Assembly: GCF_014655595.1 (NCBI RefSeq)
Contig: NZ_BNBL01000004.1
Location: 248,001 to 312,000 of the forward strand
Length of the DNA: 64,000 nucleotides
DNA from: Streptomyces griseocarneus
GTDB lineage: Bacteria > Actinomycetota > Actinomycetes > Streptomycetales > Streptomycetaceae
Direction: 5' to 3'
Shown: positions 9,004 to 17,876 of the stretch, in pieces
How positions within the stretch are numbered: the first letter of the stretch is position 1
Layout: each line of letters opens with the position of its first letter
Notes under the pieces: generated by a model
Told to the model about the DNA's origin: nothing
Database searches by the model: none
What the model saw: the letters and a program-made list of their open reading frames with translations, nothing else
Made by a program: the position numbers and the translations under genes

Positions 9004-10263
9004 TTACCGACGCCGGAATCCGGCCATAGCGGCGGCAATCGCCGCATAGATCACGCCCACCGCGACGATCAGTACGGACGACCGGCCGTCCGGCGGCAGC
9101 ATCAGCGAGGCGGTCGCCGCGGCGCCCACGAAGGCGACGTTGAACAGGACGTCGTAGAGCGAGAAGACCCGGCCCCGGAAGGCGTCGTCGACCGAGGACT
9201 GGACCACCGTGTCGGTCGTGATCTTGGCGCCCTGGGTGACGATGCCCAGGATGAACGCCGCGACGAGCATGGGGGCCGGGGTGAAGGGGAGGCCGAGGGC
9301 GGGTTCGAGAACCGCCGCGGCCGCGGCGCAGGCGGTCATCCAGCCCAGCCGGCCCAGCCGGGAGACCGCCCAGGGCGTGAGGAGGGCCGCGGCGAAGAAT
9401 CCCGCGCCCGAGACGGCGACGGCGTAGCCGAGCAGGGCCAGCCCGTCGGATTCGTTGTCGGACCAGGCGTAGCGGCAGAGCGTCAGCACGGTGACCGTCA
9501 GCGCGCCGTAGCAGAAGCGCATGAGCGTCATCGCCGCCAGCGCGCCCGCCGCCAGGCGGCGTTCGGCCAGGTGGCGCAGTCCGTCGGCCAGGCCGTGGAG
9601 GGTGAGCGCCAGGGCGGTGCGCAGTCGTGTCCGGGTCACGGCGGCGTCCGGTCCCAGAAGCCCGGCCGGCATGCGCAGCGCGCACAGGCCGGCGCACAGG
9701 TACAGCGCGGCCCCGAGCAGGACGACCCAGGCGTCGGCCGCGGCGCCCCCGGACCCGGCGAGGCTCACCGCGAAGGCGACCCCGCCGCCCGCGGTGGCGG
9801 CGAGGGTGCCGGCGGTCGGGGAGAGGGAGTTGGCCATCACCAGGCGCTCGGGGGAGTCGACGACGCGGGGCAGGGCGGCCGAGAGCCCGGCGAGGACGAA
9901 GCGGTTGGCAGCGGTCACCGACAGCGCGGAGGCGTAGAAGAGCCAGTCGGGGACCCGGCCGACGACGAGCAGCGCGGTCCCGGTGGCCAGGGCGGCCCTC
10001 AGCAGGTTGCCGTACAGCAGCACCTGACGGCGGCTCCAGCGGTCGAGCAGGACGCCGGCGAAGGGCCCGAGCAGGGAGTAGGGCAGGAGCAGGACGGCCA
10101 TGGCGGAGGCGATGGCGGCGGGGGAGGTCTGTTTCTCGGGGGAGAAGACGACGTAGGCGGCGAGCGCGACCTGGTAGACCCCGTCGGCTGCCTGGGAGAG
10201 CAGCCGGACTGCCAGCAGACGGCGGAAATCGCGCAGATGGAGCAGGACGCGAAGATCACGCAC
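9004..10263 (-). CDS. MFS transporter
   Basis: About 419 residues with roughly 12 hydrophobic helices and the motif-A-like loop GVLLDRWSRRQVLLYGN between helices 2 and 3; it resembles the MFS_3/enterobactin-exporter-like drug and siderophore exporters. I chose GTG 10263 because GGGGAG lies 10 nt upstream; ATG 10272 has the same purine run only 1 nt away. The substrate cannot be read from sequence. It is a separate unit, downstream of ino1 on the same strand and divided from it by a strong terminator. Confidence 0.85.
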   Translation of the reverse strand: MRDLRVLLHLRDFRRLLAVRLLSQAADGVYQVALAAYVVFSPEKQTSPAAIASAMAVLLLPYSLLGPFAGVLLDRWSRRQVLLYGNLLRAALATGTALLVVGRVPDWLFYASALSVTAANRFVLAGLSAALPRVVDSPERLVMANSLSPTAGTLAATAGGGVAFAVSLAGSGGAAADAWVVLLGAALYLCAGLCALRMPAGLLGPDAAVTRTRLRTALALTLHGLADGLRHLAERRLAAGALAAMTLMRFCYGALTVTVLTLCRYAWSDNESDGLALLGYAVAVSGAGFFAAALLTPWAVSRLGRLGWMTACAAAAAVLEPALGLPFTPAPMLVAAFILGIVTQGAKITTDTVVQSSVDDAFRGRVFSLYDVLFNVAFVGAAATASLMLPPDGRSSVLIVAVGVIYAAIAAAMAGFRRR

Positions 10264-10293
10264 AACAGGCATACTCCCCAGCCTCACACAACA

Positions 10294-10328
10294 CACAGGC
10301 CCCCGGGTGTATTACCCGGGGGCCTGTG
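10294..10328 (-). terminator. Intrinsic terminator downstream of ino1
   Basis: A perfect 15-bp stem (10294-10308 with 10314-10328) and a 5-nt loop, starting 30 bp past the ino1 stop on the minus strand. G+C-rich with no U-tract. Confidence 0.85.
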
Positions 10329-10358
10329 ATCAGGCGAGCTGGCGCGTGGCGTGGACGC

Positions 10359-11441
10359 TCAGCGCTCGACCTCGCCCTTGATGAACTTCTCGACGTTCTC
10401 GCGGGCCTCGTCGTCGAAGTACTGCACCGGCGGCGACTTCATGAAGTACGAGGAGGCGGAGAGGATCGGGCCACCGACGCCGCGGTCCTTGGCGATCTTC
10501 GCGGCGCGCACGGCGTCGATGATGACACCGGCGGAGTTCGGGGAGTCCCAGACCTCGAGCTTGTACTCCAGGTTCAGCGGGACGTCGCCGAAGGCGCGGC
10601 CCTCGAGGCGGACGTACGCCCACTTGCGGTCGTCCAGCCAGGCCACGTAGTCCGACGGACCGATGTGGACGTTCTTCTCGCCCATGTCGCGGTCGGGGAT
10701 CTGGGAGGTGACGGCCTGCGTCTTGGAGATCTTCTTGGACTCCAGGCGCTCGCGCTCGAGCATGTTCTTGAAGTCCATGTTGCCGCCGACGTTCAGCTGC
10801 ATCGTGCGGTCCAGGATGACGCCCCGGTCCTCGAAGAGCTTGGCCATGACGCGGTGCGTGATGGTGGCGCCGACCTGCGACTTGATGTCGTCGCCGACGA
10901 TCGGGACGCCGGCCTCGGTGAACTTGTCCGCCCACTCCTTGGTGCCGGCGATGAAGACCGGGAGGGCGTTGACGAAGGCGACCTTGGCGTCGATGGCGCA
11001 CTGCGCGTAGTACTTGGCGGCGTCCTCGGAACCCACCGGCAGGTAGCAGACCAGGACGTCGACCTGCTTGTCCTTGAGGATCTGGACGACGTCGACGGGG
11101 GCCTCGGCGGACTCCTCGATGGTCTGGCGGTAGTACTTGCCCAGGCCGTCGAGGGTGTGGCCGCGCTGGACCGTGACACCGGACTGCGGAACGTCGCAGA
11201 TCTTGATGGTGTTGTTCTCGCTGGCACCGATGGCGTCCGCGAGGTCGAGGCCGACCTTCTTCGCGTCCACGTCGAAGGCAGCGACGAACTCGACGTCACG
11301 CACGTGGTAGTCGCCGAACTGCACGTGCATCAGACCCGGCACGCGGCCGTTCGGGTCGGCGTCCTTGTAGTACTCGACGCCCTGCACCAGCGAGGCGGCG
11401 CAGTTGCCCACACCGACGATCGCTACGCGAACCGAACCCAT
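10359..11441 (-). CDS. ino1: myo-Inositol-1-phosphate synthase (inositol-3-phosphate synthase)
   Basis: 360 residues from ATG 11441, preceded by AGGGAG. N-terminal Rossmann motif ([10 protein letters not shown]) and the family blocks [28 protein letters not shown] and [14 protein letters not shown] are present. It converts glucose 6-phosphate to inositol phosphate with bound NAD; in actinobacteria the product feeds mycothiol and phosphatidylinositol. It lies 49 nt downstream of the padR-like gene on the same strand, so the two form an operon and the regulator probably controls this enzyme. Confidence 0.95.
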   Translation of the reverse strand: MGSVRVAIVGVGNCAASLVQGVEYYKDADPNGRVPGLMHVQFGDYHVRDVEFVAAFDVDAKKVGLDLADAIGASENNTIKICDVPQSGVTVQRGHTLDGLGKYYRQTIEESAEAPVDVVQILKDKQVDVLVCYLPVGSEDAAKYYAQCAIDAKVAFVNALPVFIAGTKEWADKFTEAGVPIVGDDIKSQVGATITHRVMAKLFEDRGVILDRTMQLNVGGNMDFKNMLERERLESKKISKTQAVTSQIPDRDMGEKNVHIGPSDYVAWLDDRKWAYVRLEGRAFGDVPLNLEYKLEVWDSPNSAGVIIDAVRAAKIAKDRGVGGPILSASSYFMKSPPVQYFDDEARENVEKFIKGEVER

Positions 11442-11490
11442 TCCGGTTGCTCCCTGTTTGTACTCGACGAAGCCCTGCGGAGTGCAGGGC

Positions 11491-12078
11491 TCACTGGTCC
11501 GGGCCGTTGCGCTTGTCACGCCCGGCCCGCTCGCTCTCGATCAGCTCGTTCAGCCAGCGGACCTCTCGCTCCACGGACTCCATGCCGTGTCGCTGAAGTT
11601 CGAGGGTGTAGTCGTCCAGCCGCTCCCGGGTGCGGGCGAGGGAGGCGCGCATCTTCTCCAGACGCTCCTCCAGCCGGCTGCGGCGGCCTTCCAGCACCCG
11701 CATCCGGACATCCCGCGAGGTCTGTCCGAAGAACGCGAAGCGGGCGGCGAAGTGCTCGTCCTCCCACGTGTCCGGACCGGTGTGGGCGAGCAGCTCCTCG
11801 AAGTGCTCCTTGCCCTCTGCCGTCAGGCGGTAGACAATCTTCGCCCGCCGTCCGGCCAGCGACGCCGCCCGGGCGTCTTCCGGAGCGCTCCCGGGCTCCT
11901 CGACCAGCCAGCCGCTCGCCACAAGGGACTTCAGGCAGGGGTAGAGGGTGCCGTAGCTGAACGCACGGAACACCCCGAGGGAGGTGTTCAGGCGTTTCCG
12001 CAGCTCGTAGCCGTGCATCGGGGACTCGCGGAGCAGGCCGAGGACGGCGAACTCGAGGATGCCGGAGCGTCTGCTCAT
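11491..12078 (-). CDS. PadR-family transcriptional regulator of the inositol synthase operon
   Basis: 195 residues. Winged HTH at about 8-85 ([24 protein letters not shown], then [11 protein letters not shown]) and a C-terminal coiled-coil dimerisation region from about 125 ([19 protein letters not shown]). ATG preceded by AAGGAGG with 6 nt spacing. From memory and unchecked: the S. coelicolor orthologue (SCO3900) is reported to repress inositol synthase. The repeat array and palindrome at 12149-12196 lie just upstream and are the obvious candidate operator, giving autoregulation of both genes. Confidence 0.9.
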   Translation of the reverse strand: MSRRSGILEFAVLGLLRESPMHGYELRKRLNTSLGVFRAFSYGTLYPCLKSLVASGWLVEEPGSAPEDARAASLAGRRAKIVYRLTAEGKEHFEELLAHTGPDTWEDEHFAARFAFFGQTSRDVRMRVLEGRRSRLEERLEKMRASLARTRERLDDYTLELQRHGMESVEREVRWLNELIESERAGRDKRNGPDQ

Positions 12079-12148
12079 GTTTCGCCTCCTTGTCCCCCAC
12101 AGCCTAGTCCTTGTGATCCCTAATCCTTATTGGTCCCTTATGCCGACT

Positions 12149-12196
12149 TGATGTGTCGGGCTGATGTGCCGAGCTGATGTATCGACTCGATACATC
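12149..12196. promoter_or_regulatory. Direct-repeat array plus 21-bp palindrome, probable PadR-type operator
   Basis: Three 13-bp direct repeats start at 12149, 12162 and 12175 (TGATGTGTCGGGC, TGATGTGCCGAGC, TGATGTATCGACT). The third overlaps a perfect palindrome, GATGTATCGA-C-TCGATACATC, at 12176-12196. PadR proteins typically bind ATGT...ACAT dyads, which this contains. It lies 70-118 bp upstream of the regulator's start codon. Confidence 0.65.
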
Positions 12197-12352
12197 CAGA
12201 CGATAGAACGAGCGTCCTGCCGCGACAAGAGGGGGCACGGTGAACGAGGTCACAGTCACCGATTCGTGGGACACAACAGGCCTGATTTGGAGTGAACATC
12301 CGCAGTGGGCGGGATTTGGCCGTGCGTAGTCTGTGCGCCATGCAGACCAACG

Positions 12353-12378
12353 GGAACCGGGTGACGTCGTCAGACGTC
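12353..12378 (+). promoter_or_regulatory. Putative ECF (SigE/SigM-type) promoter of the PBP gene
   Basis: GGAAC (12353-12357) is followed by CGTC (12375-12378) with a 17-bp spacer, matching the general envelope-stress ECF sigma promoter pattern. It is upstream of a class A penicillin-binding protein and would give a 5' leader of about 110 nt. No experimental support; the short motif can occur by chance. Confidence 0.4.
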
Positions 12379-12496
12379 CTCGTCCCGTATGCAGTGCGGT
12401 TCGTCGCTCAGGGGGACAGCCGGATCGCACATCGGGGGGAATGCAAGCCACCTGCCGCTGTCAGGCGATAGCGCCTGCCCGAGGAGTAATCGTTCG

Positions 12497-15100
12497 ATGA
12501 GCGAGCACCGCCGCAAGCCGCCGCCGCCTCAGGGCGGGGGACGGGCCGCGGGCCGACGTGCGGCCCAGCCGCCGACGTCCGGCCGTCGCACCGCACCACC
12601 CAGCAATGCCGCCGGTCCGGGGCGCGGCCGAGGAGAGGATTCCCGGTCAGCCGGCCGGACGGGCGCGCGCGACGTGCCCCAGCGCGGCGATGCCGCCGGC
12701 GGGCGCAGACGCTCCCCGGACGCGGGGCGGGGCCGCAGGGACGGCGGACGCCCCCCCGTCAAGCGCTTCATCGACTATCCGCGCGCGGGCAAGACCGGGG
12801 CGCGGCGCTGGATCCCGTCCTGGAAGCTCATGGCGGGCATGGTCGTCACCATGGCCGGCCTGGTCGTCGGCATCGTCGGCGTGGCCCTGGCGCTGGTGCA
12901 GGTGCCCAGCGCGCAGAAGGCATCGGTCGTCCAGAAGAACGTTTATTACTGGGCCGACGGCAAACAGATGGTCGTCGCCGGCGGTGGCAGCCTCAACCGG
13001 CAGATCGTGCCGATCGCCCAGATCCCCCTGTCGATGCAGAACGCGGTGATCTCCGCGGAGAACGCCAGCTTCGAGAAGGACTGGGGCGTCGACCCGATGG
13101 GCATCGCGCGCGCCGTCGTGAAGATGGCGCAGGGCGGTGAGACGCAGAGCGGCTCGACCATCACGCAGCAGTTCGTGAAGAACACCTACCTCAGCCAGGA
13201 GCAGACGCTCAAGCGCAAGGCCACCGAGCTGCTCATCTCGGTGAAGGTGGGTGCCACCAAGGACAAGAAGTTCATCCTGGCGGGCTATCTCAACACCGCC
13301 TACTACGGGCGCGGCGCCTACGGCATCCAGGCAGCGGCGCGGGCGTACTTCGACAAGGACTGCGCCGACCTGACGCCCAGCGAGAGCGCGTTCCTGTCGG
13401 CCACGCTGAACGGTCCGAACCTCTACGACCCGTACGGTGGCCAGGGCCCGGCGGCCACGCCCGAGAAGAACACCAAGCGGGCCACCGACCGCTGGAAGTG
13501 GACGCTGGACCGTGAGGTCCAGGTCGGCCGCATGCAGGGTCTCGAGCGCGACAAGTGGGTCGCGCAGGGCTTCCCGAAGGTCCAGAAGCCGAAGCCGGCG
13601 ACCAACCGGGCCGGGCAGATCGGTTACCTGACCGACCTCGCCGACAACTACATCGTGGCCCACTCCCGGCTCAGCAAGGCGGAGCTGGACAAGGGCGGCT
13701 ACCAGATCTACACCACCTTCGACCGGGACAAGGTCAACGCGCTGGCCAAGTCGGTCGAGGAGGTGCGCAAGGCGAACATCAAGCCCAAGGTGCGCGACGT
13801 CGACCAGTTCGTGCAGTTCGGCGGGGCGTCGGTGGAGCCCAAGACCGGCAAGATCGTCGCCATCTACGGCGGCGAGAACGCTCTGGAGCACTTCACCAAC
13901 AACTCCGACTACACCGGTGTGCAGGTGGGCTCGACCTTCAAGCCCTTCGTCCTGGCCGCCGCGATGACGCACGGCAAGCGCAACCCGGGCCTCGGCCCGC
14001 AGCAGAGCGACAGCCAGCGCACGATCGTCTCGCCGGAGAGCGTCTACAACGGCAACAACAAGCTGACCCTGCGGGAGTACAACGGCCGGGTCTGGCACGA
14101 CCAGAACGGCGGGGAGTGGCGCCAGCCGAACGACGGTGACGAGGACAAGGGCCTGGTCAGCCTGCGGACCGCCATGCAGTTCTCGGTCAACACGCCCTTC
14201 ATCCAGCTGGGTATGGACGTCGGCACCGACCTGGTGCAGGAGGCCGCCCTCAAGGCGGGCCTGGACAAGGACCAGCTGTCCTCGCTGACGCCCACCTTCT
14301 CGCTCGGCACCTCCGCGCCCAGCGCGATCCGCCTGGCGGGCGCGTACGGCACGTTCGCGGCCAACGGCAAGCAGACCGACCCCTACTCGGTCGAGAAGGT
14401 CGAGAAGAACGGCCGGTCGGCCTACGAGCACGAGAAGAAGAGCGCCCAGGCCTTCGACTCGAACGTGGCCAACAACGTCACCGACGTGCTGAAGACCGTC
14501 GTGGAGTCGGGCACCGGCACCGCGGCGAAGCTCGGCGACCGCCCCGCGGCGGGCAAGACGGGTACGACCGACGGCAACCGCTCGGCCTGGTTCGCGGGCT
14601 ACACCCCGCAGCTGTCGACGGCGATCGGCATGTACCGCGTGGACCCCAACGCCAAGAAGCAGGAGTTCCTGTCGATGCGCGGTGTGGGCGGCAAGCCCAC
14701 CATTCACGGTGCGTCGTTCCCGGCGGAGATCTGGGCCGACTACATGGGCAAGGCGCTCAAGGGACAGCCCGTCCTGCAGTTCGACGCGCCGCAGGCGATC
14801 GGCGAGAAGGTCTACGGGGACGGCGCCAGCCCCTCCCCCAGCCCGATGCCGTCGACGTCGCCGTCGGCCATGCCGTCCCCGTCGGCGTCGTCCTCGCCGT
14901 CCAAGCACCCGTCCCGCTCGCCCTCCCCGAAGCAGTCCTGCAGCCCGTTCGACCCCAAGTGCAAGCCGGGCGGCAGCGGCGGCAGCGGAGGGAAGCACGG
15001 TGGCACCAGCAGCGGCGCGGGCGGCGGCGGGGAATCGCCGTCACCGGATCCGACCGGGCGCCAGCCGGACGGAGGACTGTTCGGCGGCCCCGGCGGCTGA
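12497..15100 (+). CDS. Class A penicillin-binding protein (transglycosylase/transpeptidase)
   Basis: 867 residues from ATG 12497 with GAGGAG 10 nt upstream. Basic low-complexity cytoplasmic tail (1-105), one membrane helix near 115-137, a GT51 glycosyltransferase domain with its catalytic-Glu block (SAENASFEKDWGVD) near 187, and a transpeptidase domain with STFK near 478, SVN near 564 and KTGT near 687. The last ~90 residues are Ser/Pro-rich then Gly-rich, probably threaded through the wall. It polymerises and cross-links peptidoglycan outside the membrane. Divergent from padR-ino1. The same place in S. coelicolor holds a PBP gene (SCO3901). Confidence 0.95.
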   Translation: MSEHRRKPPPPQGGGRAAGRRAAQPPTSGRRTAPPSNAAGPGRGRGEDSRSAGRTGARDVPQRGDAAGGRRRSPDAGRGRRDGGRPPVKRFIDYPRAGKTGARRWIPSWKLMAGMVVTMAGLVVGIVGVALALVQVPSAQKASVVQKNVYYWADGKQMVVAGGGSLNRQIVPIAQIPLSMQNAVISAENASFEKDWGVDPMGIARAVVKMAQGGETQSGSTITQQFVKNTYLSQEQTLKRKATELLISVKVGATKDKKFILAGYLNTAYYGRGAYGIQAAARAYFDKDCADLTPSESAFLSATLNGPNLYDPYGGQGPAATPEKNTKRATDRWKWTLDREVQVGRMQGLERDKWVAQGFPKVQKPKPATNRAGQIGYLTDLADNYIVAHSRLSKAELDKGGYQIYTTFDRDKVNALAKSVEEVRKANIKPKVRDVDQFVQFGGASVEPKTGKIVAIYGGENALEHFTNNSDYTGVQVGSTFKPFVLAAAMTHGKRNPGLGPQQSDSQRTIVSPESVYNGNNKLTLREYNGRVWHDQNGGEWRQPNDGDEDKGLVSLRTAMQFSVNTPFIQLGMDVGTDLVQEAALKAGLDKDQLSSLTPTFSLGTSAPSAIRLAGAYGTFAANGKQTDPYSVEKVEKNGRSAYEHEKKSAQAFDSNVANNVTDVLKTVVESGTGTAAKLGDRPAAGKTGTTDGNRSAWFAGYTPQLSTAIGMYRVDPNAKKQEFLSMRGVGGKPTIHGASFPAEIWADYMGKALKGQPVLQFDAPQAIGEKVYGDGASPSPSPMPSTSPSAMPSPSASSSPSKHPSRSPSPKQSCSPFDPKCKPGGSGGSGGKHGGTSSGAGGGGESPSPDPTGRQPDGGLFGGPGG

Positions 15101-15142
15101 TCATCCGATGAATCCGTCGGACCCCTGCTGAGCAGGTCTTTT

Positions 15143-15178
15143 CGAGGGCCGTCCCGCGTTCGCGCGGGGCGGCCCTCG
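15143..15178 (+). terminator. Terminator after the PBP gene
   Basis: A 16-bp stem (15143-15158 with 15163-15178, one G-U pair) closed by a TTCG tetraloop, 43 bp past the PBP stop. No U-tract on the plus strand. Confidence 0.85.
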
Positions 15179-15180
15179 AG

Positions 15181-15189
15181 TTGTCCACA
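15181..15189 (+). promoter_or_regulatory. Isolated perfect Streptomyces-type DnaA box
   Basis: TTGTCCACA, the preferred Streptomyces DnaA box, directly after the PBP terminator and 41 bp upstream of the GT87 start. A single box could arise by chance, but it is near oriC and intergenic. Confidence 0.4.
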
Positions 15190-15229
15190 GGTTCCGCCGG
15201 GTCACGGACGGGTACGGCAGGATGTGGGC

Positions 15230-16723
15230 ATGAGGAGCGCGCGGGACGACCAGCTTGTACGGCCCACCGTCGAGGACGAGGTGGCCGCCGCCGGCAGCGA
15301 GCTCATCGGCGGGCCGGTGGGGCGGCGGGCGCTGCTCGGCGTGCACTGGTGGACGCCGGTGCGGGTGATCGCGCTGGTGGCCATCGGGATGTTCGCGCTG
15401 GGCATGGTGCAGAAGCTGCCGTGCTACGACCACGGCTGGTTCTTCGGCGCCACCACGCAGTACACCCACGCCTGCTACTCCGACATCCCGCACCTGTACA
15501 GCGGACGCGGCTTCGACCAGGGGCTGCTGCCGTACTTCGACCGCATCCCGCAGTCGCTCTCGGGCGGCATGGACTATCTGGAGTACCCGGTCCTCACGGG
15601 GCTGTTCATGGAGGTCGCGGCGCTGCTCACGCCGGGTGGCGGCACCATCCAGGACCGCGAGCGGATGTACTGGTTCATCAACGCCGGGATGCTGCTCGCC
15701 TGTACGGCCGTCATCGTGGTGTGCGCGGCCCGTACGCACCGGCGCCGGCCCTGGGACGCGCTGCTGATCGCCCTGGCCCCGGCCTTCGCGCTGACGGCCA
15801 CCATCAACTGGGACCTGTTCGCGGTGGCCCTCACCGCCGCCGCGATGCTGATGTGGTCACGCGGCCGGGCGGTCGCGGCCGGGGTGCTGATCGGCCTGGC
15901 GGCCGCGGCGAAGCTGTACCCGGCGCTGCTGCTGGGGCCGCTGCTGGTGCTGTGCTGGCGGGCGGGCCGGCCGCGGGCGTTCCTCGCCGCCGCTGCCGCA
16001 TCCGCCGGAGCGTGGCTGGTGGTGAACCTGCCGGTCATGTTCACGCACGACGCCGACGGGTTCCACATCCGGGCGGGCTGGGCGAAGTTCTACACCTTCA
16101 GCCAGGACCGGCCGGTGGACTTCGGGTCCATCTGGCTCTTCATCTCGCAGCGCACCGGTGACCCGCTGAACGACGCCAACGACTACGCGACGCTGCTGAT
16201 GATCCTGGGCTGCCTGGGCATAGGAGCCCTCGGCCTGTGCGCGCCCCGGCGGCCGCGCTTCGCGCAGCTGACCTTCCTGGTGGTGGCGCTGTTCATCCTG
16301 GTCAACAAGGTCTACTCGCCGCAGTACGTGCTGTGGCTGGTGCCGCTGGCCGCGCTGGCCCGCCCGAAGTGGCGTGACTTCCTGATCTGGCAGGCCTGCG
16401 AGGTCATGTACTACCTGGGCATCTGGTTCTACCTGGCGTACACGGGCAGCGGCGACAAGCACCAGGGCCTGCCGCCGGAGGGCTACCAACTCGCGATCAT
16501 CGTGCACCTGCTGGGCACGCTGTACCTGTGCGCGCTGGTGGTGCGGGACATCCTGATGCCCGAGCGGGACGTCGTACGGCGCGACGGCTCGGACGATCCG
16601 TCCGGGGGAGTCCTGGACGGGGCTCCCGACATATTCGTCCTGGGCCCCGCGCGCCGCGAGCGGCACGCGGAGTCCTCCCGGACGGCACGCGTCCAGTGGG
16701 GCACAGGGAGCCGCGACCTGTAG
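15230..16723 (+). CDS. GT87-family polyprenol-phosphate-sugar glycosyltransferase, integral membrane
   Basis: About 497 residues with some ten hydrophobic helices. It resembles the glycosyltransferase 87 (mannosyltransferase-type, GT-C) family: an Asp-containing first outer loop after helix 1, and the segments PVLTGLFMEVAALL, KLYPALLLGPLL and VNKVYSPQYVLWLVPLAAL typical of the group. Family members transfer sugars from polyprenyl phosphate to cell-envelope glycans. ATG 15230 with AGGA 7 nt upstream; an in-frame GTG at 15224 is possible. The acidic C-terminal tail is cytoplasmic. It forms a cell-wall block with the PBP and the femX pair. Confidence 0.8.
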   Translation: MRSARDDQLVRPTVEDEVAAAGSELIGGPVGRRALLGVHWWTPVRVIALVAIGMFALGMVQKLPCYDHGWFFGATTQYTHACYSDIPHLYSGRGFDQGLLPYFDRIPQSLSGGMDYLEYPVLTGLFMEVAALLTPGGGTIQDRERMYWFINAGMLLACTAVIVVCAARTHRRRPWDALLIALAPAFALTATINWDLFAVALTAAAMLMWSRGRAVAAGVLIGLAAAAKLYPALLLGPLLVLCWRAGRPRAFLAAAAASAGAWLVVNLPVMFTHDADGFHIRAGWAKFYTFSQDRPVDFGSIWLFISQRTGDPLNDANDYATLLMILGCLGIGALGLCAPRRPRFAQLTFLVVALFILVNKVYSPQYVLWLVPLAALARPKWRDFLIWQACEVMYYLGIWFYLAYTGSGDKHQGLPPEGYQLAIIVHLLGTLYLCALVVRDILMPERDVVRRDGSDDPSGGVLDGAPDIFVLGPARRERHAESSRTARVQWGTGSRDL

Positions 16724-16760
16724 GGCCGGCGGCTCCCCGCCCCGAACCACGGGGGTGGGA

Positions 16761-17792
16761 TCAGTGATCGAGAATGCGGTCGAACTGCGTGGTGGTGTGC
16801 CGCAGATGGGCCACCAGCTCGTCTCCGACCTGGGGGGCCGGGGCGTCGTTCGGCACGAAGAGGATGGAGACCTGCATGTGCGGGGGCTCCGCGAACCAGC
16901 GCTGCTTGCCGGCCCAGACGAAGGGCGACAGGTTGCGGTTCATGGTCGCCAGACCCGCGCGGGCGACGCCCTTGGCGCGCGGCATCATGCCGTGCAGCGC
17001 CTTGGGAGCCTCCAGCCCGACGCCGTGCGAGGTGCCGCCGGCCACCACGACGAGGTAGCCGTCACCGGCCGCCTTCTGCTGGCGGTAGCCGAAGCGGTCG
17101 CCCTTGGAGACGGGCGTGACGTCCAGCACCGCGCCGCGGTAGTGGGTGGCGTCGTGGTCGCCCAGCCACAGCCGGGTGCCGATGCGGGCGCGGAAGCGGG
17201 TCTGGGGGAACCGCTGCTGCAGCTCGCGCAGTTCGTCGGCCTTGAGGTGGCTGACGAACATGGTGTGCAGCGGCAGGTGGGCGTTGCGCAGCCGCTCCAT
17301 CCACGCGCTGATCTCGTCGACGCCGGTGGTGCCGTCGGCGCGGTCCAGCGGCAGGTGTATCGCGAAGCCCTCCAGGCGCACGTCCTCGATGGCCGCGTGC
17401 AGCTTGGGCAGGTCCTCCTCGCTGATGCCGTGCCGCTTCATGCTGCTCATGACCTCGATGACGACGCGCGCGCCCACCAGGCCGCGCACGCCCTCCACCG
17501 AGGAGACCGAGCGGATGGCCCGGTCCGGCAGCGGCACCGGCTCCTCGCCGAGCCGGAACGGCGTCAGCACCAGCAGGTCACCGCCGAAGTAGTCCTTCAT
17601 ACGGGCCGCTTCGTAGGTGGTGCCCACCGCGAGGGTGTCGGCTCCCCAGCGCGTCACCTCTTCGGCGAGCCGCTCGTGGCCGAAGCCGTAGCCGTTGCCC
17701 TTGCAGACCGGGACGATCCCCGGAAACTGCTGGATCACGGACTGCTGGTGTGCCCGCCAACGCGCGGTGTCGACGTAGAGCGTGAGCGCCAT
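16761..17792 (-). CDS. Alanine-racemase-like PLP protein, probably not a standard racemase
   Basis: 343 residues from ATG 17792. The N-terminal TIM-barrel PLP motif reads VCKGNGYGFG with K31 as likely Schiff-base lysine (normal VxKANAYGHG). The second-domain motifs are altered: the VSYG region that carries the catalytic tyrosine of alanine racemases reads VSKGDRFGY, the GYxDG block reads GGTSHG, and the RxSMDQ block reads HMQVSILFV. So the fold is recognisable but the two-base racemase chemistry looks lost. It lies 84 nt downstream of femX on the same strand, a pairing also seen in S. coelicolor, which suggests a role linked to stem-peptide modification. Confidence 0.75.
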   Translation of the reverse strand: MALTLYVDTARWRAHQQSVIQQFPGIVPVCKGNGYGFGHERLAEEVTRWGADTLAVGTTYEAARMKDYFGGDLLVLTPFRLGEEPVPLPDRAIRSVSSVEGVRGLVGARVVIEVMSSMKRHGISEEDLPKLHAAIEDVRLEGFAIHLPLDRADGTTGVDEISAWMERLRNAHLPLHTMFVSHLKADELRELQQRFPQTRFRARIGTRLWLGDHDATHYRGAVLDVTPVSKGDRFGYRQQKAAGDGYLVVVAGGTSHGVGLEAPKALHGMMPRAKGVARAGLATMNRNLSPFVWAGKQRWFAEPPHMQVSILFVPNDAPAPQVGDELVAHLRHTTTQFDRILDH

Positions 17793-17876
17793 GGCCGGTC
17801 CCGGAACCTTTCCCTTTGGCTGCGAAGTGACGTGGTCGTGTGCCCGGCGGAGTCGCTCCACGGGCGGACGGAAGGA

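Noticed and set aside
9627..11960. Long plus-strand open frame opposite the MFS, ino1 and padR genes
   Set aside because: No recognisable domain and strongly biased composition; the opposite strand holds well-conserved genes.
12381..12496. Possible c-di-AMP (ydaO-type) riboswitch in the PBP leader, from GGGGGACAGCC and GGGGGGAATGC segments
   Set aside because: The downstream conserved blocks of that riboswitch are missing; only a small CAGGCG-ATAG-CGCCTG hairpin is present.
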